A DNA stretch of 64,000 nucleotides from Thiocystis violacea (GCF_016583565.1 NZ_NRRF01000002.1:1-64000), one strand, 5' to 3'. Numbered from the stretch's first letter, positions 12,126 to 21,629 are shown. The notes: generated by a model not told the origin, from the letters alone. Made by a program: numbers and translations.

Positions 12126-12833
12126 ATGGCCAACGGCTCTCTCTCCGAAGACATCGCCCTGCGGATCGGGCTCGCCGCTCGGACCCTTCCCGATATGGAC
12201 CCCGCCCGCCTGATCCGCGTTCTCGCGGACGCCGTCGGCCTTCCGCCCACCGCCGAGAGTCTGGCTGGCCTCAAGGTCAGGGATCTCAAGCACGCCGCCG
12301 AGGGTGAACTGGCCGATCTCGACCAGGAAGACCTCAAGGTCGCGCTCGCCATCCTCAAGGGCGAGGGCATCGAGGACCTGGAGCCGCCACCGCCGGTCGA
12401 GCCCTATGCCGAGGGCGATCTGCCCGATTCCATCCGCGTCGCCTGCGCCTCCAATCACGCCGAGGATCTCGACGGCCACTTCGGCTCCGCCCGCCGCTTC
12501 CTGGTCTATCAGGTCTCCGCGACCGAAAGCCGGCTCATCGACGTCCGCGAGATCGACGACTCCCAGGCGGACGACGACAAGAACGCCTACCGGGCCGATC
12601 TCATCGCCGACTGTCAGGTGCTCTATGTCGCCTCGATCGGCGGTCCGCCCGCCGCCAAGGTCGTCAAGAAGGATATCCACCCCATCAAGGATCCCGATGG
12701 CGGCAGTGCCCGCGAGCGCATCGTCGCGCTCCAGCGGGTGCTGGCCGGCAAGATCCCGCCCTGGCTCGCCAAGGTCATGGGCAAGTCCCCGGAGGAGCGG
12801 GTTCGCTTCGAGCGTGAGGAGAGCGAGGCATGA
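12126..12833 (+). CDS. nifY: NifY/NifX-family FeMo-cofactor-binding protein
   Basis: Members of this family bind FeMo-cofactor or its precursors and apo-nitrogenase during maturation. The 235-residue protein has an alpha-helical N-terminal domain (about residues 1-85), as in NifY/NafY. A proline-rich linker follows (85-95), then the cofactor-binding domain (about 102-210) with HAEDLDGHFGSARRFLVY. The two-domain layout favours NifY over the shorter NifX. The ATG at 12126 was chosen because residues upstream lie in the hairpin region. Its stop overlaps the next start by 4 bp (ATGA). Confidence 0.88.
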   Translation: MANGSLSEDIALRIGLAARTLPDMDPARLIRVLADAVGLPPTAESLAGLKVRDLKHAAEGELADLDQEDLKVALAILKGEGIEDLEPPPPVEPYAEGDLPDSIRVACASNHAEDLDGHFGSARRFLVYQVSATESRLIDVREIDDSQADDDKNAYRADLIADCQVLYVASIGGPPAAKVVKKDIHPIKDPDGGSARERIVALQRVLAGKIPPWLAKVMGKSPEERVRFEREESEA

Positions 12834-13099
12834 TCGAGGAGCGCCGGGTCCAGCAGGTCGCCGAGATCGTCCGCCGCGCCGGTCTGAACGACCAGACCCT
12901 GGCCGCCCTGCGCGAGAGCCTCTCCGGTCTGCATTTCACCCGCTGCCTCGAGGATGAGGTCGGCACCGATGCGCCCTTTCTCGAGGACGACGGCTTCAAC
13001 ATCTACCTCGTCGACGGCCGCGAGCACTGCATGAAGCTCACGCGCGACCTCGAGGCGGCGACGGGACTCCTGCTCGCCCAGGTCGACGATGAGGTTTGA
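12830..13099 (+). CDS. Small conserved protein of nif clusters, function unknown
   Basis: An 89-residue soluble protein, coupled to nifY by an ATGA overlap. I recognise it only as the type of small protein found between nifY and the LRV gene in Azotobacter-like operons. It is predicted mostly helical at the N terminus (residues 1-32), with single cysteines at 39 and 67, an acidic middle (EDEVGTDAPFLEDDG) and a closing helix. No catalytic motif is visible. Co-translation with nifY suggests a part in cofactor handling, which is an inference. Confidence 0.75.
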   Translation: MIEERRVQQVAEIVRRAGLNDQTLAALRESLSGLHFTRCLEDEVGTDAPFLEDDGFNIYLVDGREHCMKLTRDLEAATGLLLAQVDDEV

Positions 13100-13896
13100 G
13101 CAAGCGAGTGCACGCGATCATGAAGTCGACACAAGACCTTCAGACAGCGCGCGCATCGGCGGGTAACTGCAGCGGCTGCCCGCACCGCCGCGACCTGCTC
13201 ACCAATGGCCGCTGCACACCCGGCGACGTCTGTGTGCGGGCCATGAGCGGGCGCCAGATCGAGCGTTTCTTCCGCGTCAATCCAGCGCTGGCCGACGACT
13301 ATGCCGGCGACAGCTTCTGGGAGCGTCGCGCGATCGCGGCCCGCTATCTGTCGCAGAAGAAGCTCCTGCCCCTGATTCAGGACCCGGATGAGGTGGTGCG
13401 CCGGGTGCTTGCCTATCGGCTGCCGATCGAGGCACTGGATGCGCTCATCGGTGATCCCGATCGCGAGGTCCGTGTCACCGTTGCCGACCGTCTGCCGCCG
13501 GATCGGGTGGAGCGCCTGGCCACGGATCCGGACTACCTGGTGCGCCAGTACGTGGCGCGCAGACTCGCGCCCGGACGGCTGTTTCGCATGATCCGCGATC
13601 CGGACCGGCAGGTGCGCGTCACCGTGGCCGAGCGCCTCCCCGTCGAGAGCCTGGGGCTGATGCGCGATGATCCTGAGCCCGAGGTTCGGTTGAAGGTGGC
13701 GGAGCGCATCCGCTTCGAGGAAGCCCAGTCCCTGCTGGCCGACCCCGATTGGCGCGTCCGGGCGCGGCTCGCCGAGCGCTTGCCGCTCGAGATGCTTGGG
13801 GCATTGATCGAGGACTCGGACCCCGATGTTCGTGCCATCGCCGAGGGCCGTGCCGCCCAATCCAGAAAAGATCCACATGCAGCAGACGAATCGTGA
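13096..13896 (+). CDS. Leucine-rich repeat variant (LRV) protein with an Fe-S cluster motif
   Basis: Resembles the Azotobacter vinelandii LRV protein, which carries a [4Fe-4S] cluster followed by a right-handed helical repeat solenoid and is encoded in the nif region. The N-terminal part has four cysteines in CSGCPHRRD and GRCTPGDVC (spacing C-x2-C-x11-C-x5-C). The rest is about eight ~24-residue repeats of the type LIGDPDREVRVTVADRLP. The role is unknown, probably protein binding. The start shown is TTG overlapping the previous stop; an ATG at 13120 is an equally likely start. Last 20 bp overlap the next gene. Confidence 0.85.
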   Translation: MSKRVHAIMKSTQDLQTARASAGNCSGCPHRRDLLTNGRCTPGDVCVRAMSGRQIERFFRVNPALADDYAGDSFWERRAIAARYLSQKKLLPLIQDPDEVVRRVLAYRLPIEALDALIGDPDREVRVTVADRLPPDRVERLATDPDYLVRQYVARRLAPGRLFRMIRDPDRQVRVTVAERLPVESLGLMRDDPEPEVRLKVAERIRFEEAQSLLADPDWRVRARLAERLPLEMLGALIEDSDPDVRAIAEGRAAQSRKDPHAADES

Positions 13897-14869
13897 GTCG
13901 AGTCCTATGGTGAAGACAGCGCGTACCCAGGAGCCCGCTTTGGTCGCCGATCTGGAGCTGCGCGTGGCGCAGGCGTGCCAGGCGGTCGCGGTGCCGGACA
14001 GCATCGAGGCCATCGTCGCCGCCATCCAGGCCGAGTTGCCGGATCTGAGCGTGCGCCATGCCATGACCCGCGCCGGCTGGCACCGCCTCGGAGGCGTGGT
14101 GGATCTCGACGGCAAGCGTATCGCCCACAACATCACCGAGTGGGCCGAGGCGGAGTCTGGTGGCGATATCGACGAGCTGATGTTCAAGCTCGCCGACGTC
14201 CAGTACTTCGCGACCCGCATGAACGGCCGCACCCACTATCTGGTTGCCCGGACCGGACCCCTGGCGCGTGATTTCATCCAGATCGAGGTCGAGCAGCTCC
14301 AGGAGGTTCTGGACCGCACCATCTCGGACCCGGATTGGTTTCCGGACAGCATTGCCGACTTCGTCGACCCCATCGATTTTCCCCGCGTCGAGCACGAGCC
14401 CGTGGGGGCGCCGCGGCTGTTGTTTCGGCGCCTGGTCCGGGTGCCGGACCTCGTGGCTTCACCGGACGCGGGGCCGAAGCTGGTGCGCTTCCTCGACGAC
14501 TGGGACCGCAGCTCGGCCGGTGAGTCCGATGGCTTCTGCCACCACTGGGTGCTCTCCATCCGCGAGTACCAGGATCGCGACGGCGACGGCCATCTCATGG
14601 CAAAGCCGGTGCCCGTCATGCCCGAGCAGGTGCCCGAGCTGCCCGGCGCGGAAGTCGCCCGCGGCGCCAAGCTGGCAAATCAGATCCACGGCTTCGACCG
14701 GGAGATGGGCTACCCCTTCGCCTGGTATTTCCACATGCTGACCAACCGGAAGGTTTCGCATCAGCTGGCCGAGGCGGTCCATGCCGACCTCATGGGGGCC
14801 TATGACTATCTGCCGGCCCGCGACCTCAAGGTGCTGCGAGAGTGGTACCAAACCCCCTATGGGCTCTGA
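13877..14869 (+). CDS. Uncharacterised protein at the end of the nif operon
   Basis: About 330 residues; I do not recognise the family. There is no signal peptide or membrane segment and only one cysteine. The N-terminal third is helical. The middle has an acidic region ending FVDPIDFPRVEHEPVGAPRL, and the C-terminal part is rich in aromatic residues (GYPFAWYFHMLTNRKVSHQL, YDYLPARDLKVL). It starts inside the end of the LRV gene, so it is very likely cotranscribed with nif. In Azotobacter the corresponding position is occupied by nifENX, which are absent here. An ATG at 13907 is an alternative start. Confidence 0.8.
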   Translation: MQQTNRESSPMVKTARTQEPALVADLELRVAQACQAVAVPDSIEAIVAAIQAELPDLSVRHAMTRAGWHRLGGVVDLDGKRIAHNITEWAEAESGGDIDELMFKLADVQYFATRMNGRTHYLVARTGPLARDFIQIEVEQLQEVLDRTISDPDWFPDSIADFVDPIDFPRVEHEPVGAPRLLFRRLVRVPDLVASPDAGPKLVRFLDDWDRSSAGESDGFCHHWVLSIREYQDRDGDGHLMAKPVPVMPEQVPELPGAEVARGAKLANQIHGFDREMGYPFAWYFHMLTNRKVSHQLAEAVHADLMGAYDYLPARDLKVLREWYQTPYGL

Positions 14870-15490
14870 GGCACGGGGGGCTTCTGGCGCAGCCCCTGAG
14901 TCATCGGTGAGCGCGTCGGCTGGGTCGATGATTCGCGCTCGGTAAGCGTCCGGCGGTTGCTGTCTGTCCCCCTGATCGATGCTCCTCGCCGATCGACGGA
15001 CCTCGGCAGCCAGACTCCTTCTGGTTGTCGGCGGTCCTTCGATGGCCGATTCCCCCGCGCTGCTGCCCGATTGTTCCATTCCGCTGAACCCGCCATGATT
15101 GCGCCTCCGGACGCCTGTCAGGGTTGCGATCATCAGAGATGCGCACCGCCCAGCTTTTCCGGGGGTGCAGCCACTCCTGCATGCGCGTTAGGCCGACTTC
15201 AGGAGGCCCAACATGCACCCTTTCGTTGGACCTCCTCCCTCGGCCCAATCCACCTAGACATCCGTGGTAGTTACACGCCCGTTCAGGGAGATGTTTCGTA
15301 TTTCGGTTGATAGGGTCGATAATCGGCGCCAGAAAGGTGCGTTGGGACGCTCCGTGCGAGGTGTGACGTCGGAGATCCCTTGCGGGCACTGAATGCATCG
15401 ACTGGCTCTGGGTGTGTGCGATGTCGCTCATCTCAGCCTGGCGCGACCCGATGCCGATGCCGACCCAGTTCAGAGGAAACGAACCCGACC
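14870..15490. other. Intergenic region after the nif operon
   Basis: A 621-bp gap. Just after the stop, GGGGCT (14877) can pair with AGCCCC (14891), a weak candidate end hairpin without a T run. A strong inverted repeat lies at 15201-15236 (own entry). One plus-strand frame (14957-15310) encodes a few spaced cysteines but I see no support for it as a gene. The last 30 bp hold the ribosome binding site AGAGGAAAC of the next gene. Confidence 0.45.
15201..15236. repeat. Strong inverted repeat in the post-nif intergenic region
   Basis: AGGAGGCCCAAC and GTTGGACCTCCT pair over 12 bp with one mismatch around a 12-nt loop. It lies about 250 bp upstream of the response-regulator gene. It could be an operator or RNA hairpin; the left arm contains a Shine-Dalgarno-like AGGAGG that would be hidden in the stem. 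Confidence 0.55.
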
Positions 15491-17545
15491 ATGCGCGAAG
15501 ACCCATCCACCGGTACAGTCCTGCTCCTGATGGCGGACACGGAAAAGGCCGAGGACGTGCGCCAGGCGCTTGCGGCGCTCGCCATCGAGTGCGACCTCTG
15601 CCCGCGGCTGGCGGAGGCGCTCGCGCTCGTCCGATCCCAGCGCGTGGACTTGCTGTTGCTGGATACGCGCTCCTTCGCGGACCCCGGCGAGATCGAGTCG
15701 CTGCCCGCCGAGCTGCGCGCACTCGGATTGTCAACGCCGACGCGGCTCGCGGTCTTGGCCCACGTGGACGATATTCGCTATCGGCTCGCGGCCATGCGCG
15801 CCGGCGCGGAGGCGTTGTTGCTGCTCTCCGATCCGGTCGCGGAGCTGGCGGAGCGGGTGGCGGGAATGCTGGGGGTGCGGCCTGAGGAGTCTGTCAGGGT
15901 GCTCGTGGTCGACGATCAGCCGGTCGCGGCGCTCTTCGCCTCGCGCGTTCTCCAGGGTGCCGGCATGGTGACGGAGCGTGTCACCAATCCGCTGCAGGTC
16001 ATGGAGGCGCTGGATCGCTTCGCGCCGGATCTGGTGCTCATGGACCTGCACATGCCGGGCGCCTCGGGGATCGAGCTGACCGGCATCATCCGCAGCCAAG
16101 ACAGGTTCGCGGAGGTTCCCATCATTTTCCTGTCGTCCGAGCTGGACCCGAGCCTGCAGATGGCCGCGCTGCGGATCGGCGGGGACGACTTCCTCTCCAA
16201 GCCCGTGGCGCCGGACCGACTGGTCGAGAGCGTGCGCAATCGCCTCAAGCGCGCTGACGAGCGCAAACGCCGTTGGCAGGGCCCGGACAGCATCGACCCC
16301 CTGACGCGGCTGGCGACGCGCGAGTGTCTGCTCAAGCGTTTGGATTGGCTCCTGGGGCAGTCGTATCCGGCGCATTCCGCCGCCAACCCCGTTGCGATCG
16401 ATGGGCGACGAATGGGCCAGCGGGCCATCGTCTATCTCGACATCATGGGGATCGCGGAGACGCTGGAATTGGCGGCGGCGGAGGTCGCGGCGCACATCCG
16501 CCCCGGGGACCTGGCCGCGCGAACCTCTGATCGCTCCATTGCGGTGCTGGTCTGGCGCGAGAGCCACCAGTTGATTGCCGAGTTCGCCCAGAGTCTCGTC
16601 TTCGGTGTCGGCAAGCTGCTGGACGAGCGGACCATGGGGGCGGATGTCGGCGGCGGCTGGTATCCCATCACCGGCGCCTGCAAGGATGCCGTGACGCTGC
16701 TCTCGCGGGCCGGCAAGGCGGCGCGCTGGTCTTTGCGTGGAGGTTCCGATCAGCTCGGGCGCTACGAGGCGGCGAAGTTGGCCGACGATGCGGAAGACCA
16801 TCGGCTGAGCATCCTGGAGGCGATTCGCACCCAGCGTTTCGAGATTCTCTACCAGCCCATGATGACCCTCACCGGCGTCGTGGGCGAGCGCTATGAGCTG
16901 ACGCCGCGCGTCATCGTCGGCGACGGCGAGCTGCTGCCGCCGGCTGAGTTCCTGCCGATCGTGCTCCAGGCGGGGCTCGCAAACCGCTTCGATCGCTGGT
17001 TGCTCAGCGCCGGTCTGGACGTGCTCAAGGCGAAGCTCGACGCCGGCGAGCCCGTGCTGCTCTTCATCCACCAGACCTTGCTTGGCCTCGCGAAGGAAGA
17101 CTGGGTCGATTGGGTGAGGGACCAGATCAATGACCGGGATCTGGTGCGTCTGCGCCCGGTGCTGCAATTCGAGATCGCGGAGGCGGATCAGCGCCTGGAG
17201 CTCGCCATCCAGCGCGCCCGTCAGCTCCACAAGCTCGGCATTCGGGTGTGTCTGAATGGCATCGACTTCAGCGAGCGCAGCATGCGCGTGCTGCATGCCG
17301 TCCCCTCGGCCTACGTGCGCATCAGCCGCAGCGTCATCCATGGGCCGGATGCGGATTCCATCGCCTGGCTGATTCAATCCATCAAGGCCTGCGGCGCCCG
17401 GGTCATCGCGACCGGCGTGGATGGTCCGGCGGCCATCGCGCGGCTCTTTGGCGCGGGTGTGGATCTCATCCAGGGCCCCTATGTTCAACCTCCGTCCGTT
17501 GCGATGGATTTCGAGTTCGCCGTGACGGACACCTCGGGCGTCTAG
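15491..17545 (+). CDS. REC-REC-GGDEF-EAL protein with degenerate catalytic sites (probable cyclic-di-GMP effector)
   Basis: A 684-residue cytoplasmic regulator. Residues 8-128 look like a degenerate receiver, and residues 135-255 are a complete receiver with phospho-acceptor Asp185 in LVLMDLHMPG. In the GGDEF-like domain (about 270-425) the signature is replaced by SDRSI (346-350), but the inhibitory-site motif RPGD (337-340) is kept at the right distance. In the EAL-like domain (about 440-680) ELTPR replaces EAL-x-R, and the metal-binding DDFG segment is lost. It should therefore bind rather than make or break cyclic-di-GMP, as FimX does. ATG at 15491 follows AGAGGAAAC. Confidence 0.82.
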   Translation: MREDPSTGTVLLLMADTEKAEDVRQALAALAIECDLCPRLAEALALVRSQRVDLLLLDTRSFADPGEIESLPAELRALGLSTPTRLAVLAHVDDIRYRLAAMRAGAEALLLLSDPVAELAERVAGMLGVRPEESVRVLVVDDQPVAALFASRVLQGAGMVTERVTNPLQVMEALDRFAPDLVLMDLHMPGASGIELTGIIRSQDRFAEVPIIFLSSELDPSLQMAALRIGGDDFLSKPVAPDRLVESVRNRLKRADERKRRWQGPDSIDPLTRLATRECLLKRLDWLLGQSYPAHSAANPVAIDGRRMGQRAIVYLDIMGIAETLELAAAEVAAHIRPGDLAARTSDRSIAVLVWRESHQLIAEFAQSLVFGVGKLLDERTMGADVGGGWYPITGACKDAVTLLSRAGKAARWSLRGGSDQLGRYEAAKLADDAEDHRLSILEAIRTQRFEILYQPMMTLTGVVGERYELTPRVIVGDGELLPPAEFLPIVLQAGLANRFDRWLLSAGLDVLKAKLDAGEPVLLFIHQTLLGLAKEDWVDWVRDQINDRDLVRLRPVLQFEIAEADQRLELAIQRARQLHKLGIRVCLNGIDFSERSMRVLHAVPSAYVRISRSVIHGPDADSIAWLIQSIKACGARVIATGVDGPAAIARLFGAGVDLIQGPYVQPPSVAMDFEFAVTDTSGV

Positions 17546-17609
17546 GCGCCTGTCCGACTCAGAAGCGAACGACAGCACCGACACCTGCCACCGCGCGCCT
17601 GGAACCAGC

Positions 17610-20600
17610 GTGAACCCATCCGATTTTCCCAACGAGCGTGACGTCGAGCGCTGTCTGATCCGTGATCGCCACGGGTTGCGAGGGCGTCTGCGGGGACTGC
17701 GCCGCCGCGCTGAGGCGGGCCAGCCGTTCGACCAGGGTCTGGCACAGCTCTGGCAATCCGTGCGCGCGTCACAGGCGCTGGTCGAGCGACGCAAGACCCT
17801 GGTCCCGGCCATCGACTATCCACCGGAGCTGCCGGTCAGCGAGCGGCGCGAACAGGTGGCGGACCTCATCGCCCGTCACCAGGTGCTGGTGCTCTGTGGC
17901 GAGACCGGCTCCGGCAAGTCGACGCAGCTGCCCAAGATCTGCCTGGAGCTGGGGCGCGGCATCCTGGGGCGCATCGGCCACACTCAGCCGCGTCGTATCG
18001 CCGCGCGCAGCCTGGCGAGTCGCGTCGCTCAGGAGCTGGGCGTGGAGATGGGCGGCCTGGTCGGCTACAAGGTGCGCTTCCATGATCGGATCCGCCCCGA
18101 GACCGCGATCAAGCTGATGACCGACGGCATGCTGCTCGCCGAGATTCAGCATGACCGCTTCCTCACCGAGTACGACACCCTCATCATCGACGAGGCCCAC
18201 GAGCGCAGCCTCAACATCGACTTCCTGCTTGGCTATTTGCGCGGCATTCTGCCCAAGCGTCCGGACCTCAAGGTTATCGTGACCTCGGCGACCATCGACC
18301 CCGAGCGCTTCGCCAAGCACTTTGCCGACGGGCAGGGCACGCCGGCACCCATTATCGAGATCTCCGGGCGCACCTATCCGGTCGAGGTGCGTTATCGCCC
18401 GCCGGAGGACGAGAACGCCTCCGAGCGCGACGACGCCATGCAGCAAGCGATCTCCGACGCCGTCGGTGAGCTGGCGCGCGTCGGGGCGGGGGACGTGCTG
18501 GTCTTCCTGTCCGGCGAGCGCGAGATCCGCGAGACCGCCGAGACCCTGCGCAAGCAGCATCCGCCCTCGACCGAGATCCTGCCCCTGTTCGCCCGGCAGG
18601 GGCCGCGGGAGCAGGCGCGGATCTTCCAATCGCACGGCACCCGGCGCGTGGTGCTCGCCACCAATGTGGCCGAGACCTCGCTCACGGTGCCCGGCATCCG
18701 CTACGTGATCGACCCGGGCTTCGCGCGCATCAGCCGCTACAGCCACCGCACCAAGGTCCAGCGCCTCCCGGTCGAGCGCGTCTCCCAGGCCAGCGCCAAT
18801 CAGCGCCAGGGCCGCTGCGGACGGGTGGCCGCGGGTGTCTGCATCCGGCTCTATACGGAAGACAATTTCCAGTCTCGCGCCGCCTTCACCGAGCCCGAGA
18901 TCGCGCGGACCAACCTGGCGTCCGTCATCCTGCAGATGAAGCTGCTCGGCTTCGGGGCGATCGAGCGCTTCCCCTTCGTCGATCCGCCCGATTCCAGGCT
19001 GGTCTCGGACGGCTACCGGACGCTTGAGGAGCTGGCGGCGATCGACGCCGAGGGCGGACTCACCCCCCTTGGCCGGCAGCTCGCCCGCCTGCCGGTCGAC
19101 CCGCGCATCGCGCGGATGCTGCTCGCGGCGACCGAGCAGCCGTGTCTCGACGAGGTGCTGATCATCGCCGCCGCGCTGAGCGTGCAGGATCCGCGCGAGC
19201 GTCCGCTCGACAAGCAGCAGGCCGCGGACGAGATCCACGCGACCTTCGCCCATCCGGACTCCGACTTTCTCACCTTTCTCAACCTCTGGGACTTCCTTGA
19301 GAAGGAACGCAAGGAGCTGTCCCGCAACAAGTTCATCAAGCTCTGCCAGCGGCATTTCCTGTCCTGGAATCGGGTGCAGGAGTGGCATGACATCCACACC
19401 CAGCTGCGTGAGCAGATGTTGGAGATGGGCTTTCAGTCATCGACGGCCAGGCACCAGCCACCGGCGGACGGCAAGCCGGCGTCCGACAGCCATGACAAGA
19501 TCCACCGGGCCTTGCTCGCCGGGCTCCTGAGCAACATCGGCTTCCGCGAGGGCGAGCGGGAATTCCAGGGCGCGCGCAACAGCCGCTTCTTCGTCCATCC
19601 AAGCTCGGGACTCTTCGCCAAGCCACCCAAGTGGGTGATGGTGGCCGAGCGGGTCGAGACGACCCGGCAGTACGGTCGCATCGCCGCCAAGATCCAGCCT
19701 GCCTGGGTCGAGGGGGCCGCCAGCCACCTGATCCAGCGCAGCTACTCGGAGCCGCACTGGCAGTCGAAATCCGGTCAGGTCGGGGCCTACGAGAAGGTCA
19801 CCCTCTATGGCGTGACGCTCGTCCCCAAGCGGCGCGTCAATTACGGCCCCATCAATCCGGCCGAGTCGCGCGAGATCTTTCTGCGCTTCGGTTTGGCCGA
19901 GGGCGACTTCCAGACCCGGGCGCCATTCTGGCGGCACAACCAGGATCTCATCGAGTATGTCCGCCACCTGGAGGCCAAGTCCCGCCGCCGCGACATCCTG
20001 GTCGACGAGGAGGCCATCCATGCCTTCTATGCGCAGCGGGTTCCAAGCGGCATCTACTCGACACCCCAGCTTGAGCAGTGGCTTCGGCAGGCCAGCCGCA
20101 AGGATCCCAAGATCCTGCACATGCGCATGTCCGACCTCATGGCGCACGCCGCGGCCGACGTCACCCAGCAGGCCTTCCCGGACAGCCTCCAGGTCGGCGC
20201 CACGGCGCTGCCGCTGGAGTATCACTTCGAGCCTGGGCAGGCGGTCGATGGCGTGACCCTGGTGGTCCCGCTGCCGCTCATCAATCAGGTCTCCGCGGAC
20301 CGGCTCGAGTGGCTGGTGCCCGGTCTCATCGAGGAGCGCATCACGGCCCTGCTGCGCGGCTTGCCCAAGCCGCTGCGCAAGTCCTTCGTGCCGATCCCGG
20401 ACACGGCGGCCAAGCTGGCGGCGCGTCTCGCGCCCTCGGATCGGCCGCTTCTGCAGGCGCTCGGCGAGGCGCTCAAGGATCTCACCGGCGTTCAGATTCC
20501 CGAAGACGCCTGGGACGCGACCGCGGTTCCCGAGCACCTGCGGATGAAGATTCGGCTCGTGGACGAGTCCGGCAAGCGCATCGCCGTCGGCGATGATCCG

Positions 20601-21584
20601 GTCAGGCTCAAGCGCGAGTTCGCCGATCAGGCCCAGCAGGGTTTCGCGCACATCCCGACCAGTCACCTCGAGCGCGAGGGCCTCACCCGGTGGGATTTCG
20701 GCGACCTGCCCGAACACGTCGAGCTGACGCGGGCCGGCATCAAGCTGCGTGGCTTCCCGGCCCTGCTGGATGCCGGCGACAGCGTGGCGATCCAGGTGCT
20801 GGACTCCGCGGAGGGCGCGGCAGCGGCGCAGCGCGGCGGGCTTCGACGGCTCTTCATGCTGCACCTGGGTGCGGATCTGCGCCGGCTGCGCAAGGATCTG
20901 CCCAATCTCGGCCGCATGCGGCTTCAATATGCCAAGGCGCCCAAGCAGGACGATGCAGGGGCCAAACTGACGGGCAAGGCCCCGACCACCAAGGAGCCGG
21001 ATCTCGCCGACGAGCTGGTCGCCCTCATCCTGGATCTGACCTTCGCGGAGGGGCTGGCGCCGATCCGTACCCAGCAGGCGTTCGAGGCGCGGCTCGCCGA
21101 GCGCAAGGGGCGGCTCTTTGGCATGGCGGCCGAGGTGTGCGCCCTGCTCGACGGGATCCTCGGCGCCTATCAAGGTTTGCGCAAGCGGCTCGCGAACATC
21201 ACCCAGGTCAACTGGATGCCCTCGGTCATGGACATCCGCGGCCAGCTCGATGCGTTGGTCTTTCGCGGCTTTGCCCAGCAGATTCCCTATGTGCATCTCA
21301 AGGACTACCCGCGCTATCTCAAGGCCATCGAGCAGCGCATCGATCGGCTGGCGCACGCCCCGACCCGAGACCGGCAATGGATGACCGAGATCGCCGAGAT
21401 CCAGCGCCGTTGGAGTGAGCGCGCTCAGGCTGCCCGATCGGCCGGGCGTCAGGATCCGCGGCTCGAGGAGATCCGCTGGCTGCTGGAGGAGCTGCGGGTC
21501 TCGCTGTTCGCCCAGCAGCTGGGGACGGCGGGTCCGGTCTCGGTCAAGCGCATCCAGGCGCGCTGGAAGGAGCTGGGGCTTTGA
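17610..21584 (+). CDS. hrpA: ATP-dependent RNA helicase HrpA
   Basis: A DEAH-box 3'-5' RNA helicase of 1,324 residues, near the usual ~1,300; in E. coli it helps resolve stalled ribosomes and process mRNA. Visible motifs are Walker A GETGSGKS (97-104), IIDEAHERS near residue 193, VTSATID, and QRQGRCGRV (motif VI). The long C-terminal region includes RRVNYGPINPAESREIFLR, typical of HrpA. The start is GTG, 64 bp downstream of the regulator gene. No unusual features. Confidence 0.96.
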   Translation: MNPSDFPNERDVERCLIRDRHGLRGRLRGLRRRAEAGQPFDQGLAQLWQSVRASQALVERRKTLVPAIDYPPELPVSERREQVADLIARHQVLVLCGETGSGKSTQLPKICLELGRGILGRIGHTQPRRIAARSLASRVAQELGVEMGGLVGYKVRFHDRIRPETAIKLMTDGMLLAEIQHDRFLTEYDTLIIDEAHERSLNIDFLLGYLRGILPKRPDLKVIVTSATIDPERFAKHFADGQGTPAPIIEISGRTYPVEVRYRPPEDENASERDDAMQQAISDAVGELARVGAGDVLVFLSGEREIRETAETLRKQHPPSTEILPLFARQGPREQARIFQSHGTRRVVLATNVAETSLTVPGIRYVIDPGFARISRYSHRTKVQRLPVERVSQASANQRQGRCGRVAAGVCIRLYTEDNFQSRAAFTEPEIARTNLASVILQMKLLGFGAIERFPFVDPPDSRLVSDGYRTLEELAAIDAEGGLTPLGRQLARLPVDPRIARMLLAATEQPCLDEVLIIAAALSVQDPRERPLDKQQAADEIHATFAHPDSDFLTFLNLWDFLEKERKELSRNKFIKLCQRHFLSWNRVQEWHDIHTQLREQMLEMGFQSSTARHQPPADGKPASDSHDKIHRALLAGLLSNIGFREGEREFQGARNSRFFVHPSSGLFAKPPKWVMVAERVETTRQYGRIAAKIQPAWVEGAASHLIQRSYSEPHWQSKSGQVGAYEKVTLYGVTLVPKRRVNYGPINPAESREIFLRFGLAEGDFQTRAPFWRHNQDLIEYVRHLEAKSRRRDILVDEEAIHAFYAQRVPSGIYSTPQLEQWLRQASRKDPKILHMRMSDLMAHAAADVTQQAFPDSLQVGATALPLEYHFEPGQAVDGVTLVVPLPLINQVSADRLEWLVPGLIEERITALLRGLPKPLRKSFVPIPDTAAKLAARLAPSDRPLLQALGEALKDLTGVQIPEDAWDATAVPEHLRMKIRLVDESGKRIAVGDDPVRLKREFADQAQQGFAHIPTSHLEREGLTRWDFGDLPEHVELTRAGIKLRGFPALLDAGDSVAIQVLDSAEGAAAAQRGGLRRLFMLHLGADLRRLRKDLPNLGRMRLQYAKAPKQDDAGAKLTGKAPTTKEPDLADELVALILDLTFAEGLAPIRTQQAFEARLAERKGRLFGMAAEVCALLDGILGAYQGLRKRLANITQVNWMPSVMDIRGQLDALVFRGFAQQIPYVHLKDYPRYLKAIEQRIDRLAHAPTRDRQWMTEIAEIQRRWSERAQAARSAGRQDPRLEEIRWLLEELRVSLFAQQLGTAGPVSVKRIQARWKELGL

Positions 21585-21629
21585 GCCAGCGGCTGGCTGG
21601 CTCAAAGTCCCGAACAGAGGCGCGCAGCC

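Noticed and set aside
14877-14896. Terminator at the end of the nif operon
   Set aside because: Only a 6-bp stem without a T run; too weak to call as a terminator.
14957-15310. Open frame with spaced cysteines after the nif operon
   Set aside because: It has a CxxC-like start (CQGCDHQRC) but no ribosome binding site, no further motif and it spans the inverted repeat at 15201-15236. Kept only as intergenic.
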